DNA of 64,000 bases from Bin87 sp965261925. Lineage in GTDB: Bacteria; Chloroflexota; Dehalococcoidia; Lucifugimonadales; UBA3495. The notes beneath the pieces were generated by a model. That model did not search any database. It saw only the letters and a list, made by a program, of their open reading frames with translations, and was not told the origin of the DNA. Made by a program: the position numbers and the translations under genes. The stretch's first letter is position 1, and the number at the start of each line of letters is the position of its first letter. This document shows positions 9,522 to 17,172 of the stretch, piece after piece. The stretch covers positions 868,001-932,000 of the forward strand of contig OZ253486.1 of the NCBI GenBank assembly GCA_965261925.1, given 5' to 3'.

Positions 9522-10366
9522 CTCATTTCGGAGCCGCCGGAGACGCTGATGCTGAGGCCGGTCATGTAGTCGGATTCAGCGGACGAGAGGAAAGCGGCCA
9601 TGCGGGCGATGTCGTCGCCCTGGGCGATGCGGCCCAGAGGCACGCGCAGTTCGCGCTCGCGTACCATCATCGCGCGGTGTTCCTCGCCGGAGGTGCCTGC
9701 GGGAGCGAGGGCAGCGGCGATGAAGTCGACGCGTTCCGTGTCGACCAGGCCGGGGCAGATGGCGTTGACGTTGACGTGGTAGGGCGCCATCTCCTGGGCC
9801 AGGGACTGGGTGAAGCCGATCACCGCGAACTTGCTGGCGCAGTAGGCCCCGTAGCGGGCGATGCCGCGCTTGCCGGCGCCGGAGGAGATGTTGATGATCT
9901 TGCCCGGGCCACCACGGTCGACCATGTGGCGGCAGACGGCGCGACTGACCAGGTAGGTGCCGCGGACGTTGACGCGGATGACCTCGTCGAAAGCGTCTTC
10001 CTCCAGTTCCACGACGAGCACGCGGTCGCGGCCGGGGCGCGAGCCGGCGTTGTTGACCAGGATATCGATCTTGCCAAACTCGCCGAGGGTATCGGAGACC
10101 ATGCCGTCGACCTGCGCGCTGTCAGCCACGTCGTAATACAGGCCTGCGCTGCGCCGGCCCATCGCTTGGATCTCCTTGACCACGCTGGGCAGTCCTTCCC
10201 AGCCGTCGAGGCGGTCCTCGGTGCGGATGGCGTCCAGGGAAGCCTCGATGTCGGTTACCACGACGTCAGCGCCCTCGGAAGCGAGGCGGGTGGCGATGGC
10301 GCGACCGATGCCGTGGCGTCCGCCGGCGCCGGTCACGAGGGCTGTCTTGCCGTTGAGGTCGTACAT
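9518..10366 (-). CDS. SDR family oxidoreductase
   Basis: A 282-residue classical short-chain dehydrogenase/reductase that would interconvert a hydroxyl and a carbonyl with NAD(P). The cofactor motif is TGAGGRHGIG (about 12-21), followed by NNAG (about 106-109), the catalytic Ser in INISSG, and YGAYCASK with the Tyr and Lys pair. The Asp after the second strand (VVVTDIE) favours NAD. The C-terminus LSISVSGGSEMS is normal in length. It neighbours fatty-acid-type genes. Fragments of its 5' half occur downstream of it in the membrane-protein array (11393-11507 and about 12218-12280). Confidence 0.92.
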   Translation of the reverse strand: MYDLNGKTALVTGAGGRHGIGRAIATRLASEGADVVVTDIEASLDAIRTEDRLDGWEGLPSVVKEIQAMGRRSAGLYYDVADSAQVDGMVSDTLGEFGKIDILVNNAGSRPGRDRVLVVELEEDAFDEVIRVNVRGTYLVSRAVCRHMVDRGGPGKIINISSGAGKRGIARYGAYCASKFAVIGFTQSLAQEMAPYHVNVNAICPGLVDTERVDFIAAALAPAGTSGEEHRAMMVRERELRVPLGRIAQGDDIARMAAFLSSAESDYMTGLSISVSGGSEMS

Positions 10367-10441
10367 GGTGTTTCTCCTGTTCCTGCGGTGAAGCGATCAG
10401 AGGGGCATTCGCAACATAAAGACCGTAACATCTTAACAGGT

Positions 10442-11020
10442 TCAGATTGCGGTCGCAGGCGGCGCCGCGCCCCATTTGCGGCGGACGAACCGGAAGGCGA
10501 TGACGGCCAACACGGCATCGATAGCGATTTGCGCGACGACCGATAACGCTACTACTGCTGACACCATGGCCAGTACAACGACGATATCCGTCGTGGGCTC
10601 GATGCCGACGCCCGGCACGGCCATTGCAACTGCTGCATTTGCGATACCCGCTGCCAGGCCGAACCCGGCCCCAATGACAGCACATCTGCGCACGGACCGT
10701 GAGGTCGGGCCGGCCTGTCCGGCCACCGCGGCGCCGGCCACCGTGGCGGCACAGGCGGTGAAAATAACGCCAATGGACACGGAGATGAGGCGATCCATTG
10801 GGTCGGACAAAGGTGAAGTCAACGCTGAGACCAGTATTCTCACCGGATAGTGGTCGATGATCCCGAACGACATTCCGACGAGGGCGCCGAGGAGAGCGCG
10901 GTTTCGATACATCCCCGGATCGTCGAACGCCGCAACGACGACCACGGCGGCGAGGGCGCAAACGACCATCATGGGCAGCACGTCGGCCAAAACAACGATC
11001 AGTGCAATCATCGTGACCAT
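10442..11020 (-). CDS. Polytopic membrane protein, paralog 1 of 3
   Basis: A 192-residue hydrophobic protein of unknown function with about five predicted membrane spans and short loops. A basic C-terminus ends RFVRRKWGAAPPATAI. It is the first of three tandem paralogs (10442, 11508, 12324), all on the minus strand. Shared landmarks are a GALVG segment near residue 45, a basic turn (RRCAVIGAGFGLAAGIAN) and a final AVIAFRFVRR. The last 50 bp are almost identical to those of paralog 2, which suggests gene conversion. No known domain is recognised. Confidence 0.7.
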   Translation of the reverse strand: MVTMIALIVVLADVLPMMVVCALAAVVVVAAFDDPGMYRNRALLGALVGMSFGIIDHYPVRILVSALTSPLSDPMDRLISVSIGVIFTACAATVAGAAVAGQAGPTSRSVRRCAVIGAGFGLAAGIANAAVAMAVPGVGIEPTTDIVVVLAMVSAVVALSVVAQIAIDAVLAVIAFRFVRRKWGAAPPATAI

Positions 11021-11064
11021 AGTTGTAGGCCTCCGGCGACCAAGGCGTCAACCCAGGCGCTGTC

Positions 11065-11310
11065 CTCACGAGTACCCGCTTCGCAAAGGAGGAATTCGCA
11101 TGGATGCACAGGATAAACAGGATGGCATGTGTTGACGCAGAAATCCGGCCCGCTCGATCAATGGCCCCTTCAGTCGCCTTGCCACCATTTCGTCACTTCT
11201 CAGATCCTCTCCAGCCTTGAACCGGGTTAGCGCATCCCGCCGGTCCAATCCTGTCCATCCTGTGTATCCATGCAAATTTCCCTGATTCCGACAAAGCGGG
11301 TACGCATGAG
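11065..11310. mobile_element. Non-autonomous element with 10-bp target duplication, copy A
   Basis: A 246-bp segment with terminal inverted repeats: left end CTCACGAGTACCCGCTT, right end AAGCGGGTACGCATGAG, which is CTCATGCGTACCCGCTT inward. Flanks are AGGCGCTGTC (11055-11064) and AGGCGCTATC (11311-11320), a 9 of 10 match that looks like a target-site duplication. Inside is a second inverted pair built on ATGGATGCACAGGATAAAC and its complement near 11250-11275. No coding capacity. The same ends and a perfect 10-bp duplication recur at 18901-19058. Confidence 0.75.
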
Positions 11311-11392
11311 AGGCGCTATCGGCAACGTCGAAGTTCCGGCCGGGGCTGCTGCGGCACACGCTCTGGCTCTCCGCGGTCCAACTGAGCCGGCT

Positions 11393-11507
11393 CTGCCAGC
11401 CGTCGAGCGATCCTCGGTGCGGCGGGTGTCCACGGCGCCCGGACGCAAGTGCCGCTACGTCGACGCCCTCCGATGCAGGCAAAGTAGCGATGGCTCGCAG
11501 CATCGTA
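11393..11507 (-). pseudogene. Decayed fragment of the SDR gene
   Basis: About 115 bp aligning with 10193-10320 of the intact SDR gene. Shared blocks include CAGCCGTCGAG, TCCTCGGTGCGG, GCCCTC and GCGATGG in the same order and spacing, with small gaps. It sits just 3' of membrane paralog 2, as the intact SDR sits 3' of paralog 1. It is read as a scar of a tandem duplication. Confidence 0.6.
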
Positions 11508-12083
11508 TCAGGTTGCGGTCGCAGGTGGCGCCGCGCCCCATTTGCGGCGGACGAACCGGAAGGCGATGACGGCGAGCGCGAGGTCAACCATCACTCCGCT
11601 GGCCATGGTCGCCGCTCCGATCGACACCGGGGACAGGCGACCAAAGCCCACAGCCTCCAACGCGGGAATAAGGGCATGTCCCCAGACATGCAACCCCACC
11701 ACGTTGGCAATGCCCAATACCAGTCCAAATGCGATCCCGACGATAACGCACCTGCGAACAACTGCGGCGGATCGCCTCTCCAGCAGGCCCACCGCCAGCC
11801 CGGCAAGGGCTGCCGCCGCGACGCTGAGGAGAATGCCGGCGATGTACAAGGCGAAACGGTCGAATGAGGCCGACAACACGGAAATCAGGAAGACAGTCAC
11901 CGTCCCGAAAAACCTGACCAAAGCGCTGGTGATTATCCCGAACATTGCTCCGACCAGCGCCCCGACCAACGCGCGCTTCCAATGGCTGGATAGACTGCCC
12001 GCCGCCGCGCCAGCGACGATGGCTGCCAGGGCGCAGATGAACGCCCAGATCAGCGCGCTAACGTAGAACACAGCGAGTGACAT
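11508..12083 (-). CDS. Polytopic membrane protein, paralog 2 of 3
   Basis: A 191-residue hydrophobic protein, unknown function, with about five membrane spans. It has the same plan as its neighbours: an N-terminal Ala/Ile-rich span, KRALVGALVGAMFGI near residue 40, the mid-protein VRRCVIVGIAFGLVLGIAN, and the C-terminal AVIAFRFVRRKWGAAPPATAT. The last 19 residues match paralog 1 except the final one, much closer than the rest of the protein. No ribosome site stands out, so the start is the first ATG. Confidence 0.7.
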   Translation of the reverse strand: MSLAVFYVSALIWAFICALAAIVAGAAAGSLSSHWKRALVGALVGAMFGIITSALVRFFGTVTVFLISVLSASFDRFALYIAGILLSVAAAALAGLAVGLLERRSAAVVRRCVIVGIAFGLVLGIANVVGLHVWGHALIPALEAVGFGRLSPVSIGAATMASGVMVDLALAVIAFRFVRRKWGAAPPATAT

Positions 12084-12323
12084 CGCGGGACAAATGGAAC
12101 GCGCAGCCGCTACCCGCGGCTATCGCTTGCGCACGAGTGGAGATTGGCGCAGTCCGGAAACTGCGCTATTCGCGGCCGGGCCAGTCGATGGGTGGTCGTG
12201 AGGGCGTCGGGCGTAGGCGTCCGCCGGCTCCGGTGGGCGAGGGCTGTCTTGTCGTTGAGGTCCTACCGGTGTTCTCCTGCTCGATTGATGCTCAGGGGCG
12301 AGACGCATAACATATTAACAGGT
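12084..12323. other. Duplication scar: ABC ATPase 3' end joined to SDR 5' end
   Basis: Positions about 12084-12220 align with 12903-13050, the leader of paralog 3 and the last codons of the ABC ATPase. Positions about 12218-12280 align with the start of the SDR gene near 10320-10380 (GAGGGCTGTCTTG, CGTTGAGGTC, TTCTCCTG). The two meet at a short shared GCGTCCGCCGGC-like sequence. Neither piece encodes protein now. Confidence 0.65.
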
Positions 12324-12902
12324 TCACGCCGCGTCGTCTGCGAACGCTGGGGTCCAATTGCCGCGAATCAGCCGGAATGCGACAACCGCCAACGTGATGT
12401 CAATTAGCACACCGACGACCACCATCGCCGCACCGAACGACAACGGGGACGGGCGACCCAGGCCCGCAGCCTCCATCGCCGGGAGTGCGGCATATACTCC
12501 GATAAGAGCCGCCGCAGTGGTCGCTATGCTTAACACCAGTCCGAACGCCGCTCCGACGATGGCGTACCTCGGTAAGATAGCAACGGAACGAGTGGCCAAC
12601 GCGCCCACGGTGGTCGCCGTCAGCGCCGCCGCACCGGTCATGACAAGCGCGCGGGTGGCGCCTGAAGCGAAGGGATCAAGCCAGTCCGGCGTCAGAGATG
12701 CGAACAGGTCACTCACCGCGCCGAGAAAGTCCACCACATAGATTATGGCGATGGCGAACACCACTCCGACCCCCACACCGACGAGGGCACACTTCACGTA
12801 GCTCAACCGGCCTCCGACCGCCGCGCGGGCAACGATGGCTACCAGGGCGCAGATCAACACCCCCCATGCCAGCGCGGTGGCGGATAACAATGCCAGCAAC
12901 AT
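12324..12902 (-). CDS. Polytopic membrane protein, paralog 3 of 3
   Basis: A 192-residue member of the same tandem family: LSYVKCALVGVGVGVVFAI near residue 35, LPRYAIVGAAFGLVLSIAT near residue 112, and C-terminal AVVAFRLIRGNW. It is more diverged than paralogs 1 and 2 and lacks the shared last residues, ending in FADDAA. It lies directly downstream of the metal-type ABC ATPase on the same strand. A permease role for that ATPase can be imagined, but its length and lack of recognised motifs do not support it. Confidence 0.68.
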   Translation of the reverse strand: MLLALLSATALAWGVLICALVAIVARAAVGGRLSYVKCALVGVGVGVVFAIAIIYVVDFLGAVSDLFASLTPDWLDPFASGATRALVMTGAAALTATTVGALATRSVAILPRYAIVGAAFGLVLSIATTAAALIGVYAALPAMEAAGLGRPSPLSFGAAMVVVGVLIDITLAVVAFRLIRGNWTPAFADDAA

Positions 12903-12985
12903 CGCGGGGCAAATGGAATGAGCGACCGCGGCACGCGGCTATCGCTGGCACGCGAGTGGAGACTGGCCCTGTCGGGAAAAGGCGG

Positions 12986-13933
12986 CTATTCGCGGCCCGG
13001 CCAATCGACGGGATGGTCGTGGTGATGCAGGGCGTAGGCGCCGCCGGCGGAGTGCACGACCAACTGGTGACCGAACGCCTCGGCCAGGACCGACTCCAGC
13101 AGCACCTCTTCCGGTGGACCGTAGGCGATCAGCCGGCAGTTGACCAGCGCCACGTCGCTGGCGCGAGCGGACACGCAGGTCAGGTCGTGGGTGCTCATGA
13201 TCACGGTAACATCCTGCTCTCGCAGCCGGTCGATGATGTCCAGGAAACGATGCTGAGCGGTGGGGTCCAGTCCGTTCATGGGTTCGTCCAGCAACAATAC
13301 CGATGGGTGGGAAGCAATGGCCCGGGCCAGCAGCGCCCGTCGTCGCTGGCCGCCGGACAGTTTGCCGATGCCGCGCTGGCGCAGATCCATCAGATCCACG
13401 GTGGCCAGGGCTTCGGCGGCCGCTTCGCGATTGGCCCGGCTATGCCCGCGGAACAGGCCGCGCTGCGGGGTGAGGCCCATCATGACCACATCCCACACGG
13501 TGACGGGAAAGTTCCAGTCCACCTGCTCCAATTGAGGCACGAAACCGATGTGCTTCCGCATCTCGGAACTGGGCTGACCCTGTACCAAGACGCGGCCGGT
13601 ATCCAGCTTGACCAGGCCAACCACGGCCTTGAGCAGGGACGATTTGCCGCCACCGTTGGGACCCACCACGCCGGAGAGGCTGCCGCATTCCACGGAAAAG
13701 GTGACGTCGTCCAGGGCGCGCACTGCCCCGTAGCTCACGCTGACCTGCTCAAAGCAGACCACCTGCGGAGTGGAGCCGGCGTGGGTGTGGGTCTGCCCGT
13801 CCCGCGAGTGCGTATGGCTGTGCTCGGCGTGGGGGTGGATCTCCCCGACCGGCGAGTGAGCATGGTCATGCTCGGCGTGGGCGTGCCCAGGATGATTGTG
13901 CCCGGAGCGGTCGTTGGCGGGTGCCTGTCGCAT
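12986..13933 (-). CDS. Metal-type ABC transporter ATP-binding protein with His-rich leader
   Basis: A 315-residue ABC ATPase most like the zinc/manganese importers (ZnuC/MntB type). Residues 1-55 are full of His (HNHPGHAHAEHDHAHS and similar), a likely metal-binding leader. Then come Walker A GPNGGGKSS, the signature LSGGQRRRALLARA, Walker B VLLLDEP with the catalytic Glu, and the switch His in MSTHD. A second His cluster near the C-terminus (HHHDHP) supports metal handling. No permease or binding protein follows it. It lies 4 bp after the VOC gene. Its 3' end is repeated as a scar at 12084-12220. Confidence 0.85.
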   Translation of the reverse strand: MRQAPANDRSGHNHPGHAHAEHDHAHSPVGEIHPHAEHSHTHSRDGQTHTHAGSTPQVVCFEQVSVSYGAVRALDDVTFSVECGSLSGVVGPNGGGKSSLLKAVVGLVKLDTGRVLVQGQPSSEMRKHIGFVPQLEQVDWNFPVTVWDVVMMGLTPQRGLFRGHSRANREAAAEALATVDLMDLRQRGIGKLSGGQRRRALLARAIASHPSVLLLDEPMNGLDPTAQHRFLDIIDRLREQDVTVIMSTHDLTCVSARASDVALVNCRLIAYGPPEEVLLESVLAEAFGHQLVVHSAGGAYALHHHDHPVDWPGRE

Positions 13934-13937
13934 GGGA

Positions 13938-14852
13938 CTAGGTGCGGAACCAGTCGTCGCCGGCGGGCGGCCAGGGGTTTTCGGCGTCCAGCACCTGGGA
14001 CAGCTGGGTGAACGCGCCCTTGAAGGTGGCAGGGTGCAGCCAGATGCTGTTGAAGCCCAGGTTGACGTAGTTGTCCGTGCGGCGCGACGTGGTGAACCGG
14101 ATGTCCTGCGTTTGCAGGTAGGCGTCGGTGGCCAGCGAGTCGGCGATCTCGTAGATGGTGAGGTAGATGCCCTCGCCGTAGCGGGCCAGGAACCGGCCGG
14201 ACGGCGAGTCGGCGCTGGTGGGCTGGGCCAACTCGATGAACGTGTCGCCACCGGTCAGCGGAAGGACCGCGATTTCCAGGTCGGTGAAACTGATTTCGAA
14301 CCGGCGCGTGGGCTGAAGGCCGAACATACGGCTCCAGTGTTCGATGGCGGCGTCGAGGTCGTTGACGATCACGGCCATCTGGCGCAGCTGCGAGGTGCCG
14401 GGCTGATGCGCCGTGTTCTGCCAGTCCGGTCCAGCGGCGGGCCAAGGGTTGCCCGGGTCGCTCACCTCGATGATCTCGAGGAATGCGCCGTTGCATGACG
14501 ACGGGTGCAGGAACGCAGAACGGCTGCCCTCATGCTGGGTTTCGCCGGTGATGCGCACGCCCATGTCGCGCAGGTGCGGGATGAGGCGGTCGTACTGGTC
14601 GGTCTCAAAGATCATCAGGTAGGGGGCCTCGCCGCGACGCTGCAGGAAGCGGGCGCCGGCGGAGGACTCGTCGGCGGGGGCCAGAAGCTCGACAAAGGTA
14701 CCGTTGCCGGCGGGGAGCACCGCGTTGTCCAGTCCAAACTGGGGCAGCGCGCCGGTTCGGCACGGTTCCATCCCGAGGACACGCCCGTAGAGGTCGATAC
14801 CCCCGGGCAGGTCGTTGACCATCATGGCGATCTGGCGGAGCTTGGTCAGCAT
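13938..14852 (-). CDS. VOC (glyoxalase/bleomycin-resistance fold) protein, two domains
   Basis: A 304-residue protein with two tandem vicinal-oxygen-chelate halves. Half one begins LRQIAMMVNDLPGGIDLYGR (about 5-24) and half two LRQMAVIVNDLDAAIEHWSR (about 156-175). Each half ends with a F-L/I-E-type metal-ligand strand followed by NPWP. VOC enzymes include dioxygenases, isomerases and epimerases acting on metal-chelated substrates; the substrate here is unknown. It is upstream of, and close to, the metal ABC ATPase (4 bp). Confidence 0.85.
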   Translation of the reverse strand: MLTKLRQIAMMVNDLPGGIDLYGRVLGMEPCRTGALPQFGLDNAVLPAGNGTFVELLAPADESSAGARFLQRRGEAPYLMIFETDQYDRLIPHLRDMGVRITGETQHEGSRSAFLHPSSCNGAFLEIIEVSDPGNPWPAAGPDWQNTAHQPGTSQLRQMAVIVNDLDAAIEHWSRMFGLQPTRRFEISFTDLEIAVLPLTGGDTFIELAQPTSADSPSGRFLARYGEGIYLTIYEIADSLATDAYLQTQDIRFTTSRRTDNYVNLGFNSIWLHPATFKGAFTQLSQVLDAENPWPPAGDDWFRT

Positions 14853-14868
14853 GGTTGGGGTCGTTCCT

Positions 14869-15354
14869 TCAGCGCAGTGATCGACGCCGGCGGTTGCGCC
14901 GGCGCGAATCAGGGGACTGTCCCATCTGTGCCTTCATTGATTCCAGCTGAGATTCCGCGGCGGCGGCGCGCACCTCGGCTTCCTGGCGCAGCCGGGACTC
15001 TTCCTGGCGTTCACGCTCGGCTTCCTGGCGGAGCCGGTCCGCTTCCTGGGACTTGCGGGCGAAGAAGTAGCTGGTGAGCACGGTAACTGCGCCTCCGGAG
15101 ATGGTGAAGGTGGGGCTGACGATCTTGAAGATGTCTATCCATCTCCAGTCAGCGCCACTGCTGTTTATGCTGGCATCCAACGCCGGAATTGTAAAGTAGA
15201 TAGCTACGCTCGATAGGGTAGCTACAGTCTGAAACAGGACAAAATCGGTCAACGCCATCAGGATGGCGCCGAAATGTTCCAGTAGTAGAGATGTGGAACC
15301 GCGAGCGGTTGAAGAAGCGTGCGTGTCCCTCAACGCGTCGCGACTTTCATTCAT
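14869..15354 (-). CDS. Small membrane protein with cytoplasmic coiled coil
   Basis: A 161-residue protein of unknown function. It has two hydrophobic segments (about 28-60 and 80-97), then a strongly charged Glu/Arg helix from about 100 to 140 with heptad-like RLRQEAERERQEESRLRQEA, and a basic tail RRRNRRRRSLR. The layout suggests a membrane-anchored coiled-coil scaffold. It sits between the MaoC and VOC genes on the same strand with short gaps. Confidence 0.65.
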   Translation of the reverse strand: MNESRDALRDTHASSTARGSTSLLLEHFGAILMALTDFVLFQTVATLSSVAIYFTIPALDASINSSGADWRWIDIFKIVSPTFTISGGAVTVLTSYFFARKSQEADRLRQEAERERQEESRLRQEAEVRAAAAESQLESMKAQMGQSPDSRRRNRRRRSLR

Positions 15355-15368
15355 CTACGCGCGCCCCG

Positions 15369-15809
15369 TCAGTCTCGAGAGGGCAGGTTCAGCAGGGCGG
15401 TGCCGATGACGTAGGGGCGGTCGGGGACGGGGCCGGTCATGGTGATGTCACACTGGACGCGGTTGCCGGCATCATCCTGCTCGGTGTCGCTGATCTGGAT
15501 GCCGACATAGAGGGGCTGGTTGTGGGGAACGGAACCGCGAAACACCAGGTCGAGGTCGGCGACGGTACCGGCGCCGGCCCAGTCGGTGAGCACGCGGGAC
15601 ACCAGGGCCATGGTCATGATGCCGGGGACGATGGGAGCGTCGAGGCCGATCTTTTCCGCTTCGGCCTGATCGGTGAAGCGGTTGGGCGCGGGATTGCCCC
15701 ACAGGGAGCAGAAGTCCACGACCTGATCGTCGGCAACCGAGATGATGGCGGGGCCAATCTCGTCGCCCAGTTCGACATCCTCAAAGTACAGTTTGGCTGC
15801 TGCGGTCAT
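15369..15809 (-). CDS. MaoC-like hotdog-fold dehydratase (second subunit)
   Basis: A 146-residue hotdog protein that would hydrate or dehydrate an enoyl-CoA or similar thioester. KLYFEDVELGDEIGPAI at the start and DAPIVPGIMTMALVSRVL are typical of MaoC/FAS1-HTD-like hydratases, although the usual Asp-His pair is only partly visible. It starts 7 bp after the companion gene at 15817; such pairs often work as a heterodimer. Confidence 0.85.
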   Translation of the reverse strand: MTAAAKLYFEDVELGDEIGPAIISVADDQVVDFCSLWGNPAPNRFTDQAEAEKIGLDAPIVPGIMTMALVSRVLTDWAGAGTVADLDLVFRGSVPHNQPLYVGIQISDTEQDDAGNRVQCDITMTGPVPDRPYVIGTALLNLPSRD

Positions 15810-15816
15810 CGGCGCA

Positions 15817-16269
15817 TCACTCCCGGACTACCTGGGAGCGCTGCACGTCGGCGACCACGACCCCATCCTGGTTGCTGAAGGTGGTCTCCCAGACGACGTG
15901 GACCATCGTGCCGGAGCGGCCGGTTTTGGTGTACACGTCCTTGAGGTGGGACGAGGCGGTGAGGCGGTCGCCGACAACGATGGGACCGCGGGGCTCGACG
16001 CGCTGTCCACCGTGGAACTGGCGACGGCCAAACTGCAGCTTGATATCGGGCAACTCGCCCCGCTCGAAGAGGGCGCACAGGGTTGGCGGCGCGACCTGCT
16101 CGGCGTAGCCGGCGGCGCGGGCGGCATCCGCGTCGGTGTAAACGGGGTTATCCTCGCCCACGCTGCGGGCATAGACGTCGACGATCTCCCTGGTCACATC
16201 GAAGGGGCCGGACTCGTGCTCGACGCCGTAAAGGGAGTGGTCGTATTCGTAGTCGATCTGGGTGGGCAT
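15817..16269 (-). CDS. MaoC-like hydratase, N-terminal-type subunit
   Basis: A 150-residue hotdog-fold protein resembling the N-terminal (FAS1_DH/MaoC_dehydrat_N) half of two-part hydratases. ARSVGEDNPVYTDADAARA and VAPPTLCALFERGELP match the conserved blocks, and the QFHGGQRVEPRGPIVVGDRL segment is typical. It is paired with 15369-15809, which supports one acyl-CoA hydratase of a beta-oxidation-like route with the thiolase and SDR upstream. Confidence 0.87.
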   Translation of the reverse strand: MPTQIDYEYDHSLYGVEHESGPFDVTREIVDVYARSVGEDNPVYTDADAARAAGYAEQVAPPTLCALFERGELPDIKLQFGRRQFHGGQRVEPRGPIVVGDRLTASSHLKDVYTKTGRSGTMVHVVWETTFSNQDGVVVADVQRSQVVRE

Positions 16270-16314
16270 TCTCTGCGCTCCTGATGCGTGCTCCTGAAGA
16301 TATGTATGGACCGA

Positions 16315-16977
16315 TCAGGCCACGGGGGCGGCGGCGGTTTCCTGGATGTAAACGGGCCGAAACTCGCCGGAGAGGAGGGCGTCGACCAGCTCGGGCTCGG
16401 TGCGGATGTCGGCCTTGAACTCGGTGACGGCGCGGCCGATGTGGCTGGCCAGGTGGGCGTCGCTGCCGCCGGTGCCCAGGTAGCCGGTGCGCTGGCAAAG
16501 CTCCTCGGCTCGCTCGTTCTCCTCGGGCTTGCTGCCGGCGTTGACGCGCTCGACGATGGACACGTCCTCGAAGACCTCGCCCTGCTCCATGTACTCCACC
16601 AGGCCGATGCCGAAGCGGCCCGGGTGGGCCGGCACCACGTAACCGCCGTGGTGGCGGGCGGCCTTGATGAGCTCACGGCCGTCCATCTTCACGTCGCCGA
16701 AGTCAACGTCTTTGGCCAGGCCGGGCGTGATGTTATAGACCAGCATGTGCCCGAAGCAGGTGTCCAGCTCCGCGCCCTTGAGCACGATGACGCCATATTC
16801 GGAGGCCAACTGGGAGTAGTCGACGTCGAAGTTGAACTGGCGGTGCTCGGTGAGGACGATGCCGTCGATGGTGTAGCCGCGCTTGCGCAGCACCTGGATG
16901 AACTTGAGGTACTGTTCGACGGTGGCGCGGGAGTCGTCGGATGCCACGGAGTGGCAATGCAGGTCGAGGTAGGTCAA
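16315..16977 (-). CDS. PHP-domain metal-dependent phosphoesterase
   Basis: A 220-residue PHP protein. The metal-binding N-terminus is LDLHCHSVASDDS (His-x-His plus Asp). Further ligands are GIVLTEHR and VPAHPGRFG, and a terminal GGSDAHLASHIGRA. Members hydrolyse phosphoesters, including nucleotides. A TTG start at 16977 is chosen because GGAGG lies 7 bases before it (16985-16989) and the encoded protein then begins at the metal site. The frame is open to 17082. Confidence 0.87.
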   Translation of the reverse strand: MTYLDLHCHSVASDDSRATVEQYLKFIQVLRKRGYTIDGIVLTEHRQFNFDVDYSQLASEYGVIVLKGAELDTCFGHMLVYNITPGLAKDVDFGDVKMDGRELIKAARHHGGYVVPAHPGRFGIGLVEYMEQGEVFEDVSIVERVNAGSKPEENERAEELCQRTGYLGTGGSDAHLASHIGRAVTEFKADIRTEPELVDALLSGEFRPVYIQETAAAPVA

Positions 16978-17172
16978 GAAATAGCCTCCAGCGGCCCGAT
17001 GCAACAATCGGCCGTTGCAATACCGCCGGCTAACGATTATATGGCGGCGATGGCAGGGGGCGCAACCGGGGCGGCGCTTCACGCGTACTCAGGTTGCGCT
17101 GTCATTGCCGGGATCCCGCCAGGCCAATCGCGGCGACCATGCGCCCTCCCGGTCTCTGTCTCCCGATGTTGC

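Larger units (their letters stand above)
11021..11507. other. Intergenic region with a mobile element and an SDR remnant
   Basis: About 490 bp between membrane paralogs 1 and 2. It contains the inverted-repeat element with target duplication (11065-11310) and a decayed piece of the neighbouring SDR gene (11393-11507). The short open frames across it are interrupted and are not supported. Confidence 0.6.
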
